A stretch of 64,000 nt of DNA from Saccharopolyspora galaxeae (lineage in GTDB: Bacteria; Actinomycetota; Actinomycetes; Mycobacteriales; Pseudonocardiaceae), in NCBI RefSeq assembly GCF_016526145.1, contig NZ_JADDUE010000007.1, positions 124,001-188,000 on the forward strand, written 5' to 3'. The position numbers and the translations under genes are program-made. A model generated the notes under the pieces. The model did not search any database, was not told where the DNA came from, and worked only from the letters and a program-made list of their open reading frames with translations. This document shows, piece after piece, positions 9,406 through 17,496 of this stretch. Each line of letters starts with the position of its first letter. Within the stretch, counting starts at the first letter, position 1.

Positions 9406-10140
9406 GTGTCCATGACGGATCCGGCGGTGGGCGCGCTCGACGGGCTGGTGAACCTGCGGGACCTCGGCGGCGTCCCCGCCGAGGACGGCGTGCTCACACG
9501 TTCGGGAGTGGTGCTGCGCAGCGACGCACCCAGGAACGGCGACCGCGCGCCGGAGGAGCACGCGTGGCCACCGCGAGTGGTGCTCGACCTGCGTGATGCC
9601 GCCGAACTCAACGGGGTCGCGCACCCGCTCGCCGCGGAGGCGCAGGTGCACCAGATCGAGCTGCTGGCGGGCATCCACTCGGCGGAGGTGAACCATCCGC
9701 TGCCGGTGCTCTACGAGTTGATGCTGGACAAGGCCGCGCACAAGCTGGTGCGGGTGTTCCGGCTCGCGCTGGAAGCGGACGGGCCGGTGCTGGTGCACTG
9801 CGCCGCGGGCAAGGACCGCACCGGGGTCGTCTCGGCGATGCTGCTCAGCGCGGTGGGCGTGCGCCGGGACGCGATCATCGCGGATTACGTGCGGACCGAT
9901 CGGAACATGTTCCGCGTGCTGCAACGCCTGGAGATGGCGCCCGCGTTGCCGCCCGGGGTCACCGAGGAGGACGTGCGGGACCTGATCTCCACGCCGGTGG
10001 AGGCCATCGAAGGTGTGCTGTCGCGGTTCGAGGAGCACGAAGGTGCCGCGGCGGGCTGGCTGGCCGAGCACGGGGTCACCGAGGACGAGTTGTCGCGCTG
10101 GCGGCGGCGCTTCCTGGACGAGACGGGCGCTGAATCCTGA
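9406..10140 (+). CDS. Tyrosine/dual-specificity protein phosphatase, PtpB-like
   Basis: Cysteine phosphatase of the family that includes Mycobacterium PtpB. The 244 residues contain the P-loop VHCAAGKDRTG (Cys132, Arg138), with the Lys-Asp after Gly that marks the PtpB/lipid phosphatase-like subgroup. The N-terminus NLRDLGG is also typical of the group. GTG 9406 is favoured because GGGAGGGA lies at 9393-9400; ATG 9412 is the alternative. No secretion signal is visible. It is convergent with sigB, separated by two hairpins. The substrate (phosphotyrosine or phosphoinositide) is unknown. Confidence 0.85.
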   Translation: MSMTDPAVGALDGLVNLRDLGGVPAEDGVLTRSGVVLRSDAPRNGDRAPEEHAWPPRVVLDLRDAAELNGVAHPLAAEAQVHQIELLAGIHSAEVNHPLPVLYELMLDKAAHKLVRVFRLALEADGPVLVHCAAGKDRTGVVSAMLLSAVGVRRDAIIADYVRTDRNMFRVLQRLEMAPALPPGVTEEDVRDLISTPVEAIEGVLSRFEEHEGAAAGWLAEHGVTEDELSRWRRRFLDETGAES

Positions 10141-10232
10141 GTCCGGCCAGCGCTGTGTGCGGCTAGCGCTGGGCTCGGCGAGCACAACCTCGAGCAGCGC
10201 TGCAAGCGCTGAACCACCGGGCGAGCATGCGA

Positions 10233-10267
10233 AAGGCCGGACCCGCCCTTGCGGCGAGTCCGGCCTT
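10233..10267. terminator. Bidirectional hairpin between phosphatase gene and sigB
   Basis: Inverted repeat AAGGCCGGAC / GTCCGGCCTT (10233-10242 and 10258-10267), 15-nt loop. It lies between the converging ends of the phosphatase gene and sigB and could stop both. A second small hairpin, CGTGAC-GAAA-GTCACG at 10320-10335, lies closer to the sigB stop. Confidence 0.7.
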
Positions 10268-10352
10268 CCGGGGTGAGCGACCGGAAAACCGGTCGCGAAC
10301 GTTCACTGCCGAATGCTTCCGTGACGAAAGTCACGTGTCAACGGCGCTGTCC

Positions 10353-11327
10353 TCAGCTGGCGTAGGCGCGCAGCCGGTCGGCCCGGTCGCCCTGGCGCAG
10401 CTTGGACATCACCTCGCGCTCGATCTGGCGCACCCGCTCGCGGGAGAGCCCGAACGCCTTGCCGATCTGGTCCAGCGTGCGCGGCTGGCCGTCCTCGAGG
10501 CCGTAGCGCATCCGGATCACCGCCGTCTCCCGCTCCTCCAGGGTCGACAGCACCCGGCGCAGGTCGTCCTGCAGGAAGCCGGAGATCACCGCGTTCTCCG
10601 CGTCGGCGGACTCGGCGTCCTCGATGAAGTCGCCGAGCGGCGCGTCCTCCTCCGCACCGACCGGCATGTCCAGGCTCACCGGGTCGCGGGAGTGGTCGAG
10701 CAGGTCCACGACCTTCTCCGTCGCCAGCCCGCTCTCGGCGGCCAGTTCGTCGTCGGTGGCCTCCCGGCCGAGCTTCTGGTGCAGGTCGCGCTTGATCCGG
10801 GCCAGCTTGTTGACCTGTTCCACCAGGTGCACGGGCAGCCGGATGGTGCGGGACTGGTCGGCCATGCCGCGGGTGATGGCCTGGCGGATCCACCAGGTCG
10901 CGTAGGTCGAGAACTTGAAGCCCTTGGTGTAGTCGAACTTCTCCACCGCGCGGATGAGCCCGAGGTTGCCCTCCTGGATCAGGTCCAGCAGCGGCATGCC
11001 GCGGCCGGTGTAGCGCTTGGCGAGGCTGACCACGAGGCGCAGGTTGGCCTCCATCAAGTGGTTCTTGGCCGTGCGGCCGTCGCGCACCACCGCCCGCAGG
11101 TCGCTGCGGCGTTCGGGCGCGACGTTGCTTTCCGTGTCCAGCACGTGCTTGGCGAAGACGCCGGCCTCGATCCGCTTGGCGAGGTCGACCTCCTCCTGCG
11201 CGGACAGCAGCGCGGTGCGCCCGATGCCGTTGAGGTAGACCCGGACCAGGTCGGCCGACGGCCCCTGGCCGTCGAGGTCCGCCTCGACGGAGACATCGGT
11301 GGGGTGGTTGGTCTGCGGGACGGTCAT
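10353..11327 (-). CDS. sigB: Principal-like (group 2) RNA polymerase sigma factor SigB
   Basis: Primary-family sigma factor of 324 residues without the long acidic N-terminal region, as in mycobacterial SigB. Region 1.2 ([18 protein letters not shown]), region 2 with the core-binding and -10 recognition helix ([19 protein letters not shown]), region 3 and region 4.2 HTH ([18 protein letters not shown]) are complete. The ATG follows GGGAGGGAG. In mycobacteria sigB serves general stress and is driven by ECF sigma factors; here a GGGAAC-N17-CGTT motif sits about 320 nt upstream. The close relative sigA is at 22807-24225. Confidence 0.95.
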   Translation of the reverse strand: MTVPQTNHPTDVSVEADLDGQGPSADLVRVYLNGIGRTALLSAQEEVDLAKRIEAGVFAKHVLDTESNVAPERRSDLRAVVRDGRTAKNHLMEANLRLVVSLAKRYTGRGMPLLDLIQEGNLGLIRAVEKFDYTKGFKFSTYATWWIRQAITRGMADQSRTIRLPVHLVEQVNKLARIKRDLHQKLGREATDDELAAESGLATEKVVDLLDHSRDPVSLDMPVGAEEDAPLGDFIEDAESADAENAVISGFLQDDLRRVLSTLEERETAVIRMRYGLEDGQPRTLDQIGKAFGLSRERVRQIEREVMSKLRQGDRADRLRAYAS

Positions 11328-11756
11328 TGAGCTCCCTCCCTGACGGGCTGGCTTGCGGGCGTGCTCACGGCGCTGGCTGCGCGGTGCCGAGTCCGCGTAC
11401 GCTCGGTGTTGCGGGCCGATCGGGCACGCCTTCCGTATGTGGACGGTTGTGCTTGTCTGCTGGTCGGTGCGGTGCCGTTGTGGTGAGCGGTGCCGCTTTG
11501 GTCTCGTCCGGGCTGTCAGTTCGGAGTGGTGCGCCGTGTTGGGTGTTGTGGCTCCACTCCGCGCCCGGCCGAGCCGCGCCGCACGCCTTCGCTCGGTGCG
11601 GCGGTGTGCGGCCGTGGGCCGGACTGTCGAAGCTGGATACCTGTAAAACGAACGTGACCTCGAATTCGTTCCCGGACTTCTCCACCGGCAGACGTCGCGG
11701 CCGTCACATCCGTTGCTCCGCGCAGTCTGAGGATCTGCTGAGAACCGGCGTTACAT
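11328..11756. other. sigB upstream region without a credible gene
   Basis: 429 bp between sigB and the end of dtd, both minus strand. Short open frames occur here on both strands but none has a family match or a good ribosome site. It holds an ECF-type promoter motif (separate entry) and presumably other sigB promoters in a leader of roughly 300 nt. Confidence 0.6.
11647..11673 (-). promoter_or_regulatory. Candidate ECF (SigE/SigH/SigR-type) promoter for sigB
   Basis: Reading the minus strand, GGGAAC (11673-11668) is followed after 17 nt by CGTT (11650-11647), that is GGAAC-N18-GTT. This matches the -35/-10 pattern of actinobacterial SigE/SigH/SigR promoters. A start site would lie about 310 nt upstream of the sigB ATG. 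Motif match only. Confidence 0.5.
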
Positions 11757-12182
11757 TCAAGCGTCGATCAACAACGTGAATGGTCCGTCGTTGACGCTGT
11801 CCACCGCCATCTCCGCACCGAAAACCCCGGTCGCCACCCGCGCACCGCGTTCGCGGAGACGCTCGACGACTTCGTCGACCACCGGTTCGGCCTGCTCAGG
11901 GCGGGCGGCCTCGGTCCACGACGGGCGCCGACCCTTGCGCGTCGAGCCGTACAGCGTGAACTGGCTCACCACCAGCATCGGGGCGCCGGTGGTGGCGCAG
12001 GACTCCTCGTCGCGCAACGCCCGAATCTCGTGCAGTTTGCGGGCCATTCTGGCGGCCTGTTCGGCGCCGTCGGAATGTGTCACACCCAAAAGCACCAGGA
12101 GCCCGGGTTCTTCGATCTTGCCGACCGCCGCGCCGTCGACGGTCACCGATGCCCGCGCGACGCGACTGACCACTGCCCGCAT
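11757..12182 (-). CDS. dtd: D-aminoacyl-tRNA deacylase
   Basis: Hydrolyses D-aminoacyl-tRNA (and glycyl-tRNA-Ala) as a translation proofreading step. The 141-residue length is normal for the family. Both signature motifs are present: SQFTLYG at 73-79 and the cis Gly-Pro motif NDGPFT at 131-136. The ATG at 12182 overlaps the stop codon of the upstream methyltransferase gene by one base (TAATG), so the two are translationally coupled. Confidence 0.95.
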   Translation of the reverse strand: MRAVVSRVARASVTVDGAAVGKIEEPGLLVLLGVTHSDGAEQAARMARKLHEIRALRDEESCATTGAPMLVVSQFTLYGSTRKGRRPSWTEAARPEQAEPVVDEVVERLRERGARVATGVFGAEMAVDSVNDGPFTLLIDA

Positions 12183-13696
12183 TACTCGTCGTCCGCCCAT
12201 TCCGCCGGGATCACCATTCCGTGCCGGACGAGTTCGCGGAACATCGGCACCGCGGCTTCGGCGAGTTGTTCCGGATCTTCCCCGGAACCGATCGCCAGCA
12301 GCTCGACCAGATCCCGCAGCGGCATCGCGCCGTGGCAGCCGGCGAGCAGCCGCACACCGAGCTCGTCGATCTCGTGCTGCCAGCCGGGACCGTCGGTGCG
12401 GTGCAGCCGGTGCAGGAACCGCTCCCAGCCCTCGTCGCCGCGGGAGGCGAACTCCTCCAGCACGGTGGAGGACGCGGTCATCAACCGCGCCGAGAGCAAT
12501 CCTTCCGCGGAGCCGTGTTCGCGCAGCCAGTCGACCCGGCGCAGCCACGCATCGCTCTCCGGCCCCAGCGGATCGTCGAACGCCTGCCGCAGGTCCTCGC
12601 AGACGACTTCGCCGCGTTCGGACCCGGCACGGCGCAACGTGACGAAACCGAACCCGACGCCTTCGACGTCGTTCGCCGCGAACCAGTCCAGCCATTCCGC
12701 GGCTTTGCGGCGCCCGAGGGCAGAACGCGGATCGAACCCCGCATCGCGCAACCAGGTCCCGACGTAGAGCGCCGGGTCCGCGACGTCGCGCTGCACGAAC
12801 CAGGCGTCCACGCCGCCGGGCGGCAGCCAGCCGGCGACCCGGTCCTGCCAGTCCTCGCCCTTGCGGTGCAGCCAGGAGGCGAGCAACTGCCCGGTACCGC
12901 CTTCGTTCAGGAACGACGGCAGCTGCCGCACCATCAGCGCACTCGCGTCGTCGCCTGCGAGCCCGGAGTCGCGGTAGACGTAGTCGGTGCGCGCCGGGCC
13001 GACGACGAACGGCGGATTGCAGACGACCTGGTCGAACCGCTGCCCGCGCACCGGCTCGAACCACTCGCCCGTGGCGAGTTCCACGTCGATGCGGTTGAGC
13101 CGGAACGTCGCCGCGGCCAGTGCCAGCGCGCGCTGCGACACGTCCGTGGCGGTGACCCGCTGCGCGTGCGTGCTCGCGTGCAGCGCCTGCACACCGCAGC
13201 CGGTGCCCAGGTCCAGCACCGAGCCGACCTGGCGGCGGGAGGTGGCCCGGACAAGGCTCAGCGACGCTTGTCCGACGCCGAGCACGTGGTCGGCGCTGGT
13301 CGCCCAGCCGTCCGGCCGGGTGTCGGCGTCCAGGTCCGAGACCACCCACCACGAGTCCTCGCCAGCGCTGTGCGGCCGGATGTCCAGCGCGGCGCGCACC
13401 CGGTCGCCTTCGGCCGCCAGCAGGCCGCCCGCGATCGCCTCGGAGAGCGGCAGCGGGTGCAGCGCCTGCTCGACGTCCCCGGCCTGCTCGGCCTCGCCGA
13501 GCAGGAACATCCGGATCGCGGTGCCCAGCGGTCCGCCGCCTTCGGTGGCGCGCAGCGCCGGCTCCGGTTCGCCGCGGCTGAGCGCGGCATGCGCCTGCGC
13601 GCCGAGCAGGTCGACGACGCCGTCCGTGCCGTAGCCGATCCGCAGGAACGCCTCGCGGAGGCGGTCGAGTCGATCGTTCGTCAAGTCTGGGATCAC
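12182..13696 (-). CDS. Class I SAM-dependent methyltransferase with NPPF motif
   Basis: Methyltransferase of about 504 residues. A helical N-terminal domain (1-140, as in HemK/RsmC-like proteins) precedes a Rossmann methyltransferase core with LDLGTGCGVQ (about 161-170) and VVCNPPF (224-230). The NPPF motif IV is typical of enzymes that methylate an exocyclic or side-chain nitrogen (rRNA guanine, adenine or protein glutamine). A further C-terminal domain of about 230 residues is unusual in length. The GTG at 13696 fits relatives that begin with a short DL..RL segment; GTG 13711 is an equally open start 5 codons earlier. It is coupled to dtd, suggesting a translation-related substrate. The substrate is unknown. 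Confidence 0.8.
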   Translation of the reverse strand: MIPDLTNDRLDRLREAFLRIGYGTDGVVDLLGAQAHAALSRGEPEPALRATEGGGPLGTAIRMFLLGEAEQAGDVEQALHPLPLSEAIAGGLLAAEGDRVRAALDIRPHSAGEDSWWVVSDLDADTRPDGWATSADHVLGVGQASLSLVRATSRRQVGSVLDLGTGCGVQALHASTHAQRVTATDVSQRALALAAATFRLNRIDVELATGEWFEPVRGQRFDQVVCNPPFVVGPARTDYVYRDSGLAGDDASALMVRQLPSFLNEGGTGQLLASWLHRKGEDWQDRVAGWLPPGGVDAWFVQRDVADPALYVGTWLRDAGFDPRSALGRRKAAEWLDWFAANDVEGVGFGFVTLRRAGSERGEVVCEDLRQAFDDPLGPESDAWLRRVDWLREHGSAEGLLSARLMTASSTVLEEFASRGDEGWERFLHRLHRTDGPGWQHEIDELGVRLLAGCHGAMPLRDLVELLAIGSGEDPEQLAEAAVPMFRELVRHGMVIPAEWADDE

Positions 13697-13808
13697 GAGT
13701 TCGATCCTCACACGCCCCCGGGGCACCCGCACCGACCGAGGTGCCGCCACGCACCGGCGCGAGCTCCGCCCGGGCCCATCGCCCGGGCACCCGTGAGAAC
13801 CTGGGCGC

Positions 13809-14381
13809 ATGAGCCGGACGCTGCACCTGACCCAGGACGCCGAAGCCGACGAACTGCTCTCGCGCGACCCGCTGGCCCTGCTGCTGGGCATGCTGCTCGA
13901 CCAGCAGATCCCGATGGAGAAGGCGTTCGCCGGCCCGAAGGTGCTCGTCGAGCGGCTCGGCGAACTGGACGCGCACCGCATCGCGGGGATGGACCCGGAG
14001 GAGTTCGCGCAGCTGTGCTCCACGCCGCCGGCGATCCACCGGTTCCCTGGCTCGATGGCCAAGCGGATCCAGACGTTGTGCCGGTACCTGGTCGACACCT
14101 TCGACGGCGACGTGCGCGGGATCTGGACCGGCGAGGACCCGGACGGGACCGCGGTGCTCAAGCGGCTCAAGGCGCTGCCCGGTTTCGGTGACCAGAAGGC
14201 GCGGATCTTCCTCGCGCTGCTCGGCAAGCAGTGGGGCGTGCAGCCCGCGGGCTGGCGGGAGGCCGCCGGTGCCTACGGCGATCCGGAGGCGCGGCGCTCC
14301 ATCGCCGACGTGCTCGACCAGCAGACGCTGGAAGAGGTCCGGGCCTGGAAGAAGCAGCAGAAGGCCGCCGCGAAGAAGTGA
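13809..14381 (+). CDS. HhH-GPD family base-excision-repair-like protein
   Basis: A 190-residue protein of the HhH-GPD glycosylase superfamily (TIGR03252-like uncharacterised group). The helix-hairpin-helix is seen in LKALPGFGDQKARIFLALL near 118-136, with the usual LPGFG turn. The catalytic Asp position of classical HhH-GPD glycosylases is not obvious, and there is no iron-sulfur cysteine cluster, so glycosylase activity is uncertain. The C-terminus is Lys-rich (KKQQKAAAKK), consistent with DNA contact. It is divergent from the methyltransferase gene (112 bp gap) and its end abuts the convergent acyltransferase gene. Confidence 0.82.
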   Translation: MSRTLHLTQDAEADELLSRDPLALLLGMLLDQQIPMEKAFAGPKVLVERLGELDAHRIAGMDPEEFAQLCSTPPAIHRFPGSMAKRIQTLCRYLVDTFDGDVRGIWTGEDPDGTAVLKRLKALPGFGDQKARIFLALLGKQWGVQPAGWREAAGAYGDPEARRSIADVLDQQTLEEVRAWKKQQKAAAKK

Positions 14382-14382
14382 C

Positions 14383-15048
14383 TCAGGCCGCGGCCGACGA
14401 CTGGTAGCGGTCCACGTATTCCTGCTCGGACAGCTCCGAGATCGCGTACATGATCTCGTCGGTGATCGACCGCAGGATCGGCAGCGCACTCTCCATGCCG
14501 TCGTAGCGGGAGAAGTGCAGCGCCTCGCCGAAACGAACCGTCACGCGGGTGGGCCGGGGGAATTTGGCGCCCTTCGGCAGCAGGTCGGCGGTGCCGCTGA
14601 GCGCCACCGGGACGACCGGCGAGCGCCCGCTCAACGCCAGCCGCGCCACACCGGTGCGGCCGCGGTACAACCGCCCGTCCGGGGAGCGCGTGCCCTCGGG
14701 GTGGATGCCGAACGCACCGCCTTCGGACAGCACCCGCTGAGCGGTGCCCAGCGCTTCCTTCGCCGCCCGGCCGCGGCCGCGCTGCACCGGGATCGCGCCG
14801 AGCGCGCCGAACGCGTTGCGGGTGAGCCGGTTCTTCAGCCCGCCGCCCTCGAAGTACTCGGCCTTGGCCAGGAACGACACCGGCCGCGGCACCACCAGCG
14901 GCACGATGAAGCTGTCGGCCACGGACAGGTGGTTGATCGCGAAGATCACCGGTCCGTCCGCGGGCACGTGCTCCAGGCCGTGCACCCGCGGCCGGTACAC
15001 CGCGCGGGCGACCGAGCCGACGATCCGCTTGGTCAGTGTGTAGAACAT
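14383..15048 (-). CDS. Lysophospholipid acyltransferase, PlsC-like
   Basis: 1-acyl-sn-glycerol-3-phosphate acyltransferase family member, 221 residues, expected at the inner membrane face. The catalytic HX4D is NHLSVAD (His40, Asp45) and the second block HPEGTRSPDGR binds the glycerophosphate. The ATG at 15048 has an ideal GGGGAGG upstream; an in-frame extension further upstream lacks family similarity. It is divergent from the DUF3099 gene. Substrate chain length and head group cannot be read from sequence. Confidence 0.88.
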   Translation of the reverse strand: MFYTLTKRIVGSVARAVYRPRVHGLEHVPADGPVIFAINHLSVADSFIVPLVVPRPVSFLAKAEYFEGGGLKNRLTRNAFGALGAIPVQRGRGRAAKEALGTAQRVLSEGGAFGIHPEGTRSPDGRLYRGRTGVARLALSGRSPVVPVALSGTADLLPKGAKFPRPTRVTVRFGEALHFSRYDGMESALPILRSITDEIMYAISELSEQEYVDRYQSSAAA

Positions 15049-15230
15049 TCGAACCTCCCCGCCGCGTCCCGGCACCGCCTCCGGGAATCTATCCGGACCG
15101 TGGTGCGGGCTCGTGGCGGCCATGTGAACTCCTAGAGCCGATCCCGTGTAGCGGGATGGCGCATCGCGCAGCCCCGAGGGTGTCCACCGTTCCACCGGAG
15201 TGGGACGATGGCGGACGTGGAGGTGGTGTC

Positions 15231-15551
15231 GTGAGCAGTTCCGAGCATGGCGACGACACCCCGGTGCTGATCACCGAGGCGGAGCCGTCCTACGACGATC
15301 AGCAGGCGGCGCGGCGCCGCAAGTACGCCATCATGATGTCCTTGCGGATCCCCTGCCTGGTGGCGGCGGCCGCCTGCTACCAGATCTGGTGGCTGGCGCT
15401 GATCATCCTGGCGATCTCGATCCCGCTGCCGTGGATGGCGGTGCTGATCGCGAACGACCGGCCGCCGCGCAAGACCGAGCACGTCAACCGGTACCAGCAC
15501 GAATCGCGCGCGCTGGAGTCCCGCGAGCATCGCGTGATCGAGAACCCCTGA
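15231..15551 (+). CDS. DUF3099 membrane protein
   Basis: A small actinobacterial membrane protein of 106 residues and unknown role. The N-terminal VLITEAEPSYDDQQAARRRKY is the DUF3099 signature and is followed by two adjacent transmembrane helices (about 36-54 and 58-76), with a cytoplasmic charged tail. The GTG at 15231 follows GGAGGTGG. DUF3039 follows 50 nt downstream on the same strand, a pairing also seen near sigma-factor loci in other actinomycetes. Confidence 0.82.
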   Translation: MSSSEHGDDTPVLITEAEPSYDDQQAARRRKYAIMMSLRIPCLVAAAACYQIWWLALIILAISIPLPWMAVLIANDRPPRKTEHVNRYQHESRALESREHRVIENP

Positions 15552-15601
15552 ACCCGCCAGGTGATCCGCGCAGCGGCGGCCCGGTGCGGCATCATGGACG
15601 C

Positions 15602-15856
15602 ATGAGCACCATGACGCTTCCGGAAACCGACGTCCGGCCGGACACCACGGAACAGACCGAGGACGACCGGCCCGAGGTCTTCCACTACGTGCAGAAGGAC
15701 AAGATCGCCGAGAGCGCGGTCATGGGCACGTACGTGGTGGCGCTGTGCGGCGAGGTCTTCCCGGTGACGAAGTCCGCGAAGCCGGGCTCGCCGGTGTGCC
15801 CCGACTGCAAGAAGGTCTTCGAGAAGTTGCCGCCCGGCGGTGGCGACGACGAATGA
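15602..15856 (+). CDS. DUF3039 zinc-binding small protein
   Basis: An 84-residue actinobacterial protein. The conserved core FHYVQKDKIAESAVMG is followed by VALCGEVF and CPDCKKVFE. The Cys/CxxC cysteines with an upstream His look like a zinc-binding site. The function is not established. The ATG at 15602 is well placed after DUF3099. It ends 36 nt before the convergent YihY gene. Confidence 0.82.
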   Translation: MSTMTLPETDVRPDTTEQTEDDRPEVFHYVQKDKIAESAVMGTYVVALCGEVFPVTKSAKPGSPVCPDCKKVFEKLPPGGGDDE

Positions 15857-15892
15857 GCTGAGCACCACCGGCCGCGGCGGCGGGGCGCCCGC

Positions 15893-17116
15893 TCAGCCGC
15901 GGTCCCGGCGCGCCCGAGGTTCTTGCCCGAAGCGCGCGGGCACGGCCGTGCGCCCGAAGCCGGTCGGCGGCTTCGCTCCCGAGTCCTCCCGATCGCCTTC
16001 CCGCCAGGCCCGGTAGCCCTCCTCGGTGCGTAGCCGCTGCTCCGCGCGCCGCATCTCCAGCCGCCGCCAGCGCCGCCGCTCCTTGCGCGTCATCTTCGCG
16101 GGCCACAGCTCCTGTATCGCGTTGTTGAACTGCGCACCGATGATGATCGCCAGCCCGATAAAGAACGCGAACAGCAGGAACGCGATCGGTGTGGCCAGCG
16201 CCCCGTAGGTGTAGCCGGTGCTGGTGACCCAGGTGATGTAGAGCCGCAGGCCGACGCTGGAGCACAGGAAGACCACCATGGCCAGCAGCGCCCCAGGCAG
16301 CCCGCGGTGCCACGGTAGCTTCCGCGGCAGCGCCACCTTGTAGAGCGCGGCCAGCGCCAGCACCAGCAGCACTCCGGTGGCCGGGTAGTAGAACACCCGG
16401 ATCAGCCAGGCGATGTCGTCCTGCCATTGCGGCGGGAAGACCGTGGGCAGCCAGTCCGGGCCGAGTGCTATGACCGGCAGCCCGACCACGGCGAGCAGCA
16501 GGCCCACCAGGTACAGCAGCAGCGCGAAGATCCGCTGCCAGACGCTGTGCCGCACGGTGTACTGGTCGTAGGCGAGGGTGATCGAGTCGACCAGCGAGGC
16601 CAGCGCGGACGAGCCCGCCCACAACGACAGCAGGAAGCCCACCGACATGATCTCGGTGCGTCCCTTGGTCAGGATGTCCTCCACCGTCGGCCCGATGATC
16701 TGGTCCACGACGTTGGCGCTGAACACGGTGTGCGCGAACGACAGGATCTTGCTGTGCACCGTGTCGACCACCACGGGACCGAACCAGTCGCCGACGAAGC
16801 CCAGGCTGCCGAGGAACCCCAGCAGCAGCGGCGGCAGCGACAGCGTCTGCCAGAAGGCGGCGGCCGCGGACTCCGAGAAGATGTTGTCCCACCACGCCTT
16901 GTGCACCGTGCGCCACACCAGCCGCAACGGCCCCCAGCGGACCGGGTCCGCGCGGGTCGCCGCGGTGGTGACCGAGCCGATCTCCGGGGACTGGATCACG
17001 GGAGCCTGATCGTCGAGCGGGTCGGCGGCCGGTCCGGCCCGCGCAGCTGGCGGCTCCGGCTCGCGGCCGTGCTGGCCGGGCCGTTGGCTGTTACCGGTCG
17101 GACCTGTGGAACCCAT
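15893..17116 (-). CDS. YihY/BrkB family integral membrane protein
   Basis: A 407-residue polytopic membrane protein of the YihY/virulence-factor BrkB family (once misnamed RNase BN). A Pro/Gly-rich cytoplasmic N-terminus (1-65) precedes the family segment SESAAAAFWQTLSLPPLLLG and about six hydrophobic helices, then a charged Arg-rich cytoplasmic tail (about 335-407). Mycobacterial relatives are essential but of unsettled function. The ATG at 17116 is the only sensible start. It is divergent from the helicase gene. Confidence 0.85.
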   Translation of the reverse strand: MGSTGPTGNSQRPGQHGREPEPPAARAGPAADPLDDQAPVIQSPEIGSVTTAATRADPVRWGPLRLVWRTVHKAWWDNIFSESAAAAFWQTLSLPPLLLGFLGSLGFVGDWFGPVVVDTVHSKILSFAHTVFSANVVDQIIGPTVEDILTKGRTEIMSVGFLLSLWAGSSALASLVDSITLAYDQYTVRHSVWQRIFALLLYLVGLLLAVVGLPVIALGPDWLPTVFPPQWQDDIAWLIRVFYYPATGVLLVLALAALYKVALPRKLPWHRGLPGALLAMVVFLCSSVGLRLYITWVTSTGYTYGALATPIAFLLFAFFIGLAIIIGAQFNNAIQELWPAKMTRKERRRWRRLEMRRAEQRLRTEEGYRAWREGDREDSGAKPPTGFGRTAVPARFGQEPRARRDRG

Positions 17117-17183
17117 CGCATCTACCAGGATGCTGCATAGGGCTCACCAACGAGCGTGCACCCGGTCAACCGGGGGTGTCGGA

Positions 17184-17229
17184 GTGATCTCAATCCGATC
17201 CGCGGGGTGATCTGAATCCGATCCGCGGG
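17184..17229. repeat. 23-bp tandem repeat, two copies, upstream of helicase gene
   Basis: The units 17184-17206 and 17207-17229 begin GTGATCT and end ATCCGATCCGCGGG, differing at one base (C/G). They lie in the 380-bp divergent region between the YihY and helicase genes, in which I see no gene. They could be paired regulator sites or a chance duplication. Confidence 0.65.
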
Positions 17230-17496
17230 TCGGTGCGACCGGACGGCCGGAGCGGGACGGTAAGCTGCCGGGGCGCCATCGGCGGATCGCCCGGCTGGAC
17301 GCGACGACGCGCGGCCGAGGGTGCTGATCAGGTCCCGCGGTCCGCCGCGGGCCTGCCGACCGGAGTCGATCCGGCCCGGTCGATCGCAGCCCGGTCGCTC
17401 GCGGGAATCCACCGCGACGCCGGGTCGCCCGAGCGGCGCCCGCGATCCGCGCCAGGAACGTTCGGGGAAAGGCACAGGAAGGAGCGGCGAGCAGGC

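Noticed and set aside
9901-9914. Perfect palindrome CGGAACATGTTCCG
   Set aside because: It lies inside the phosphatase coding sequence (reading RNMFR), and the spacing does not fit the GAAC-N4-GTTC LexA box.
11327-11779. Plus-strand 150-codon frame opposite the sigB leader
   Set aside because: It has Cys/Trp/Arg-rich composition, no ribosome site or domain, and overlaps the likely sigB promoter.
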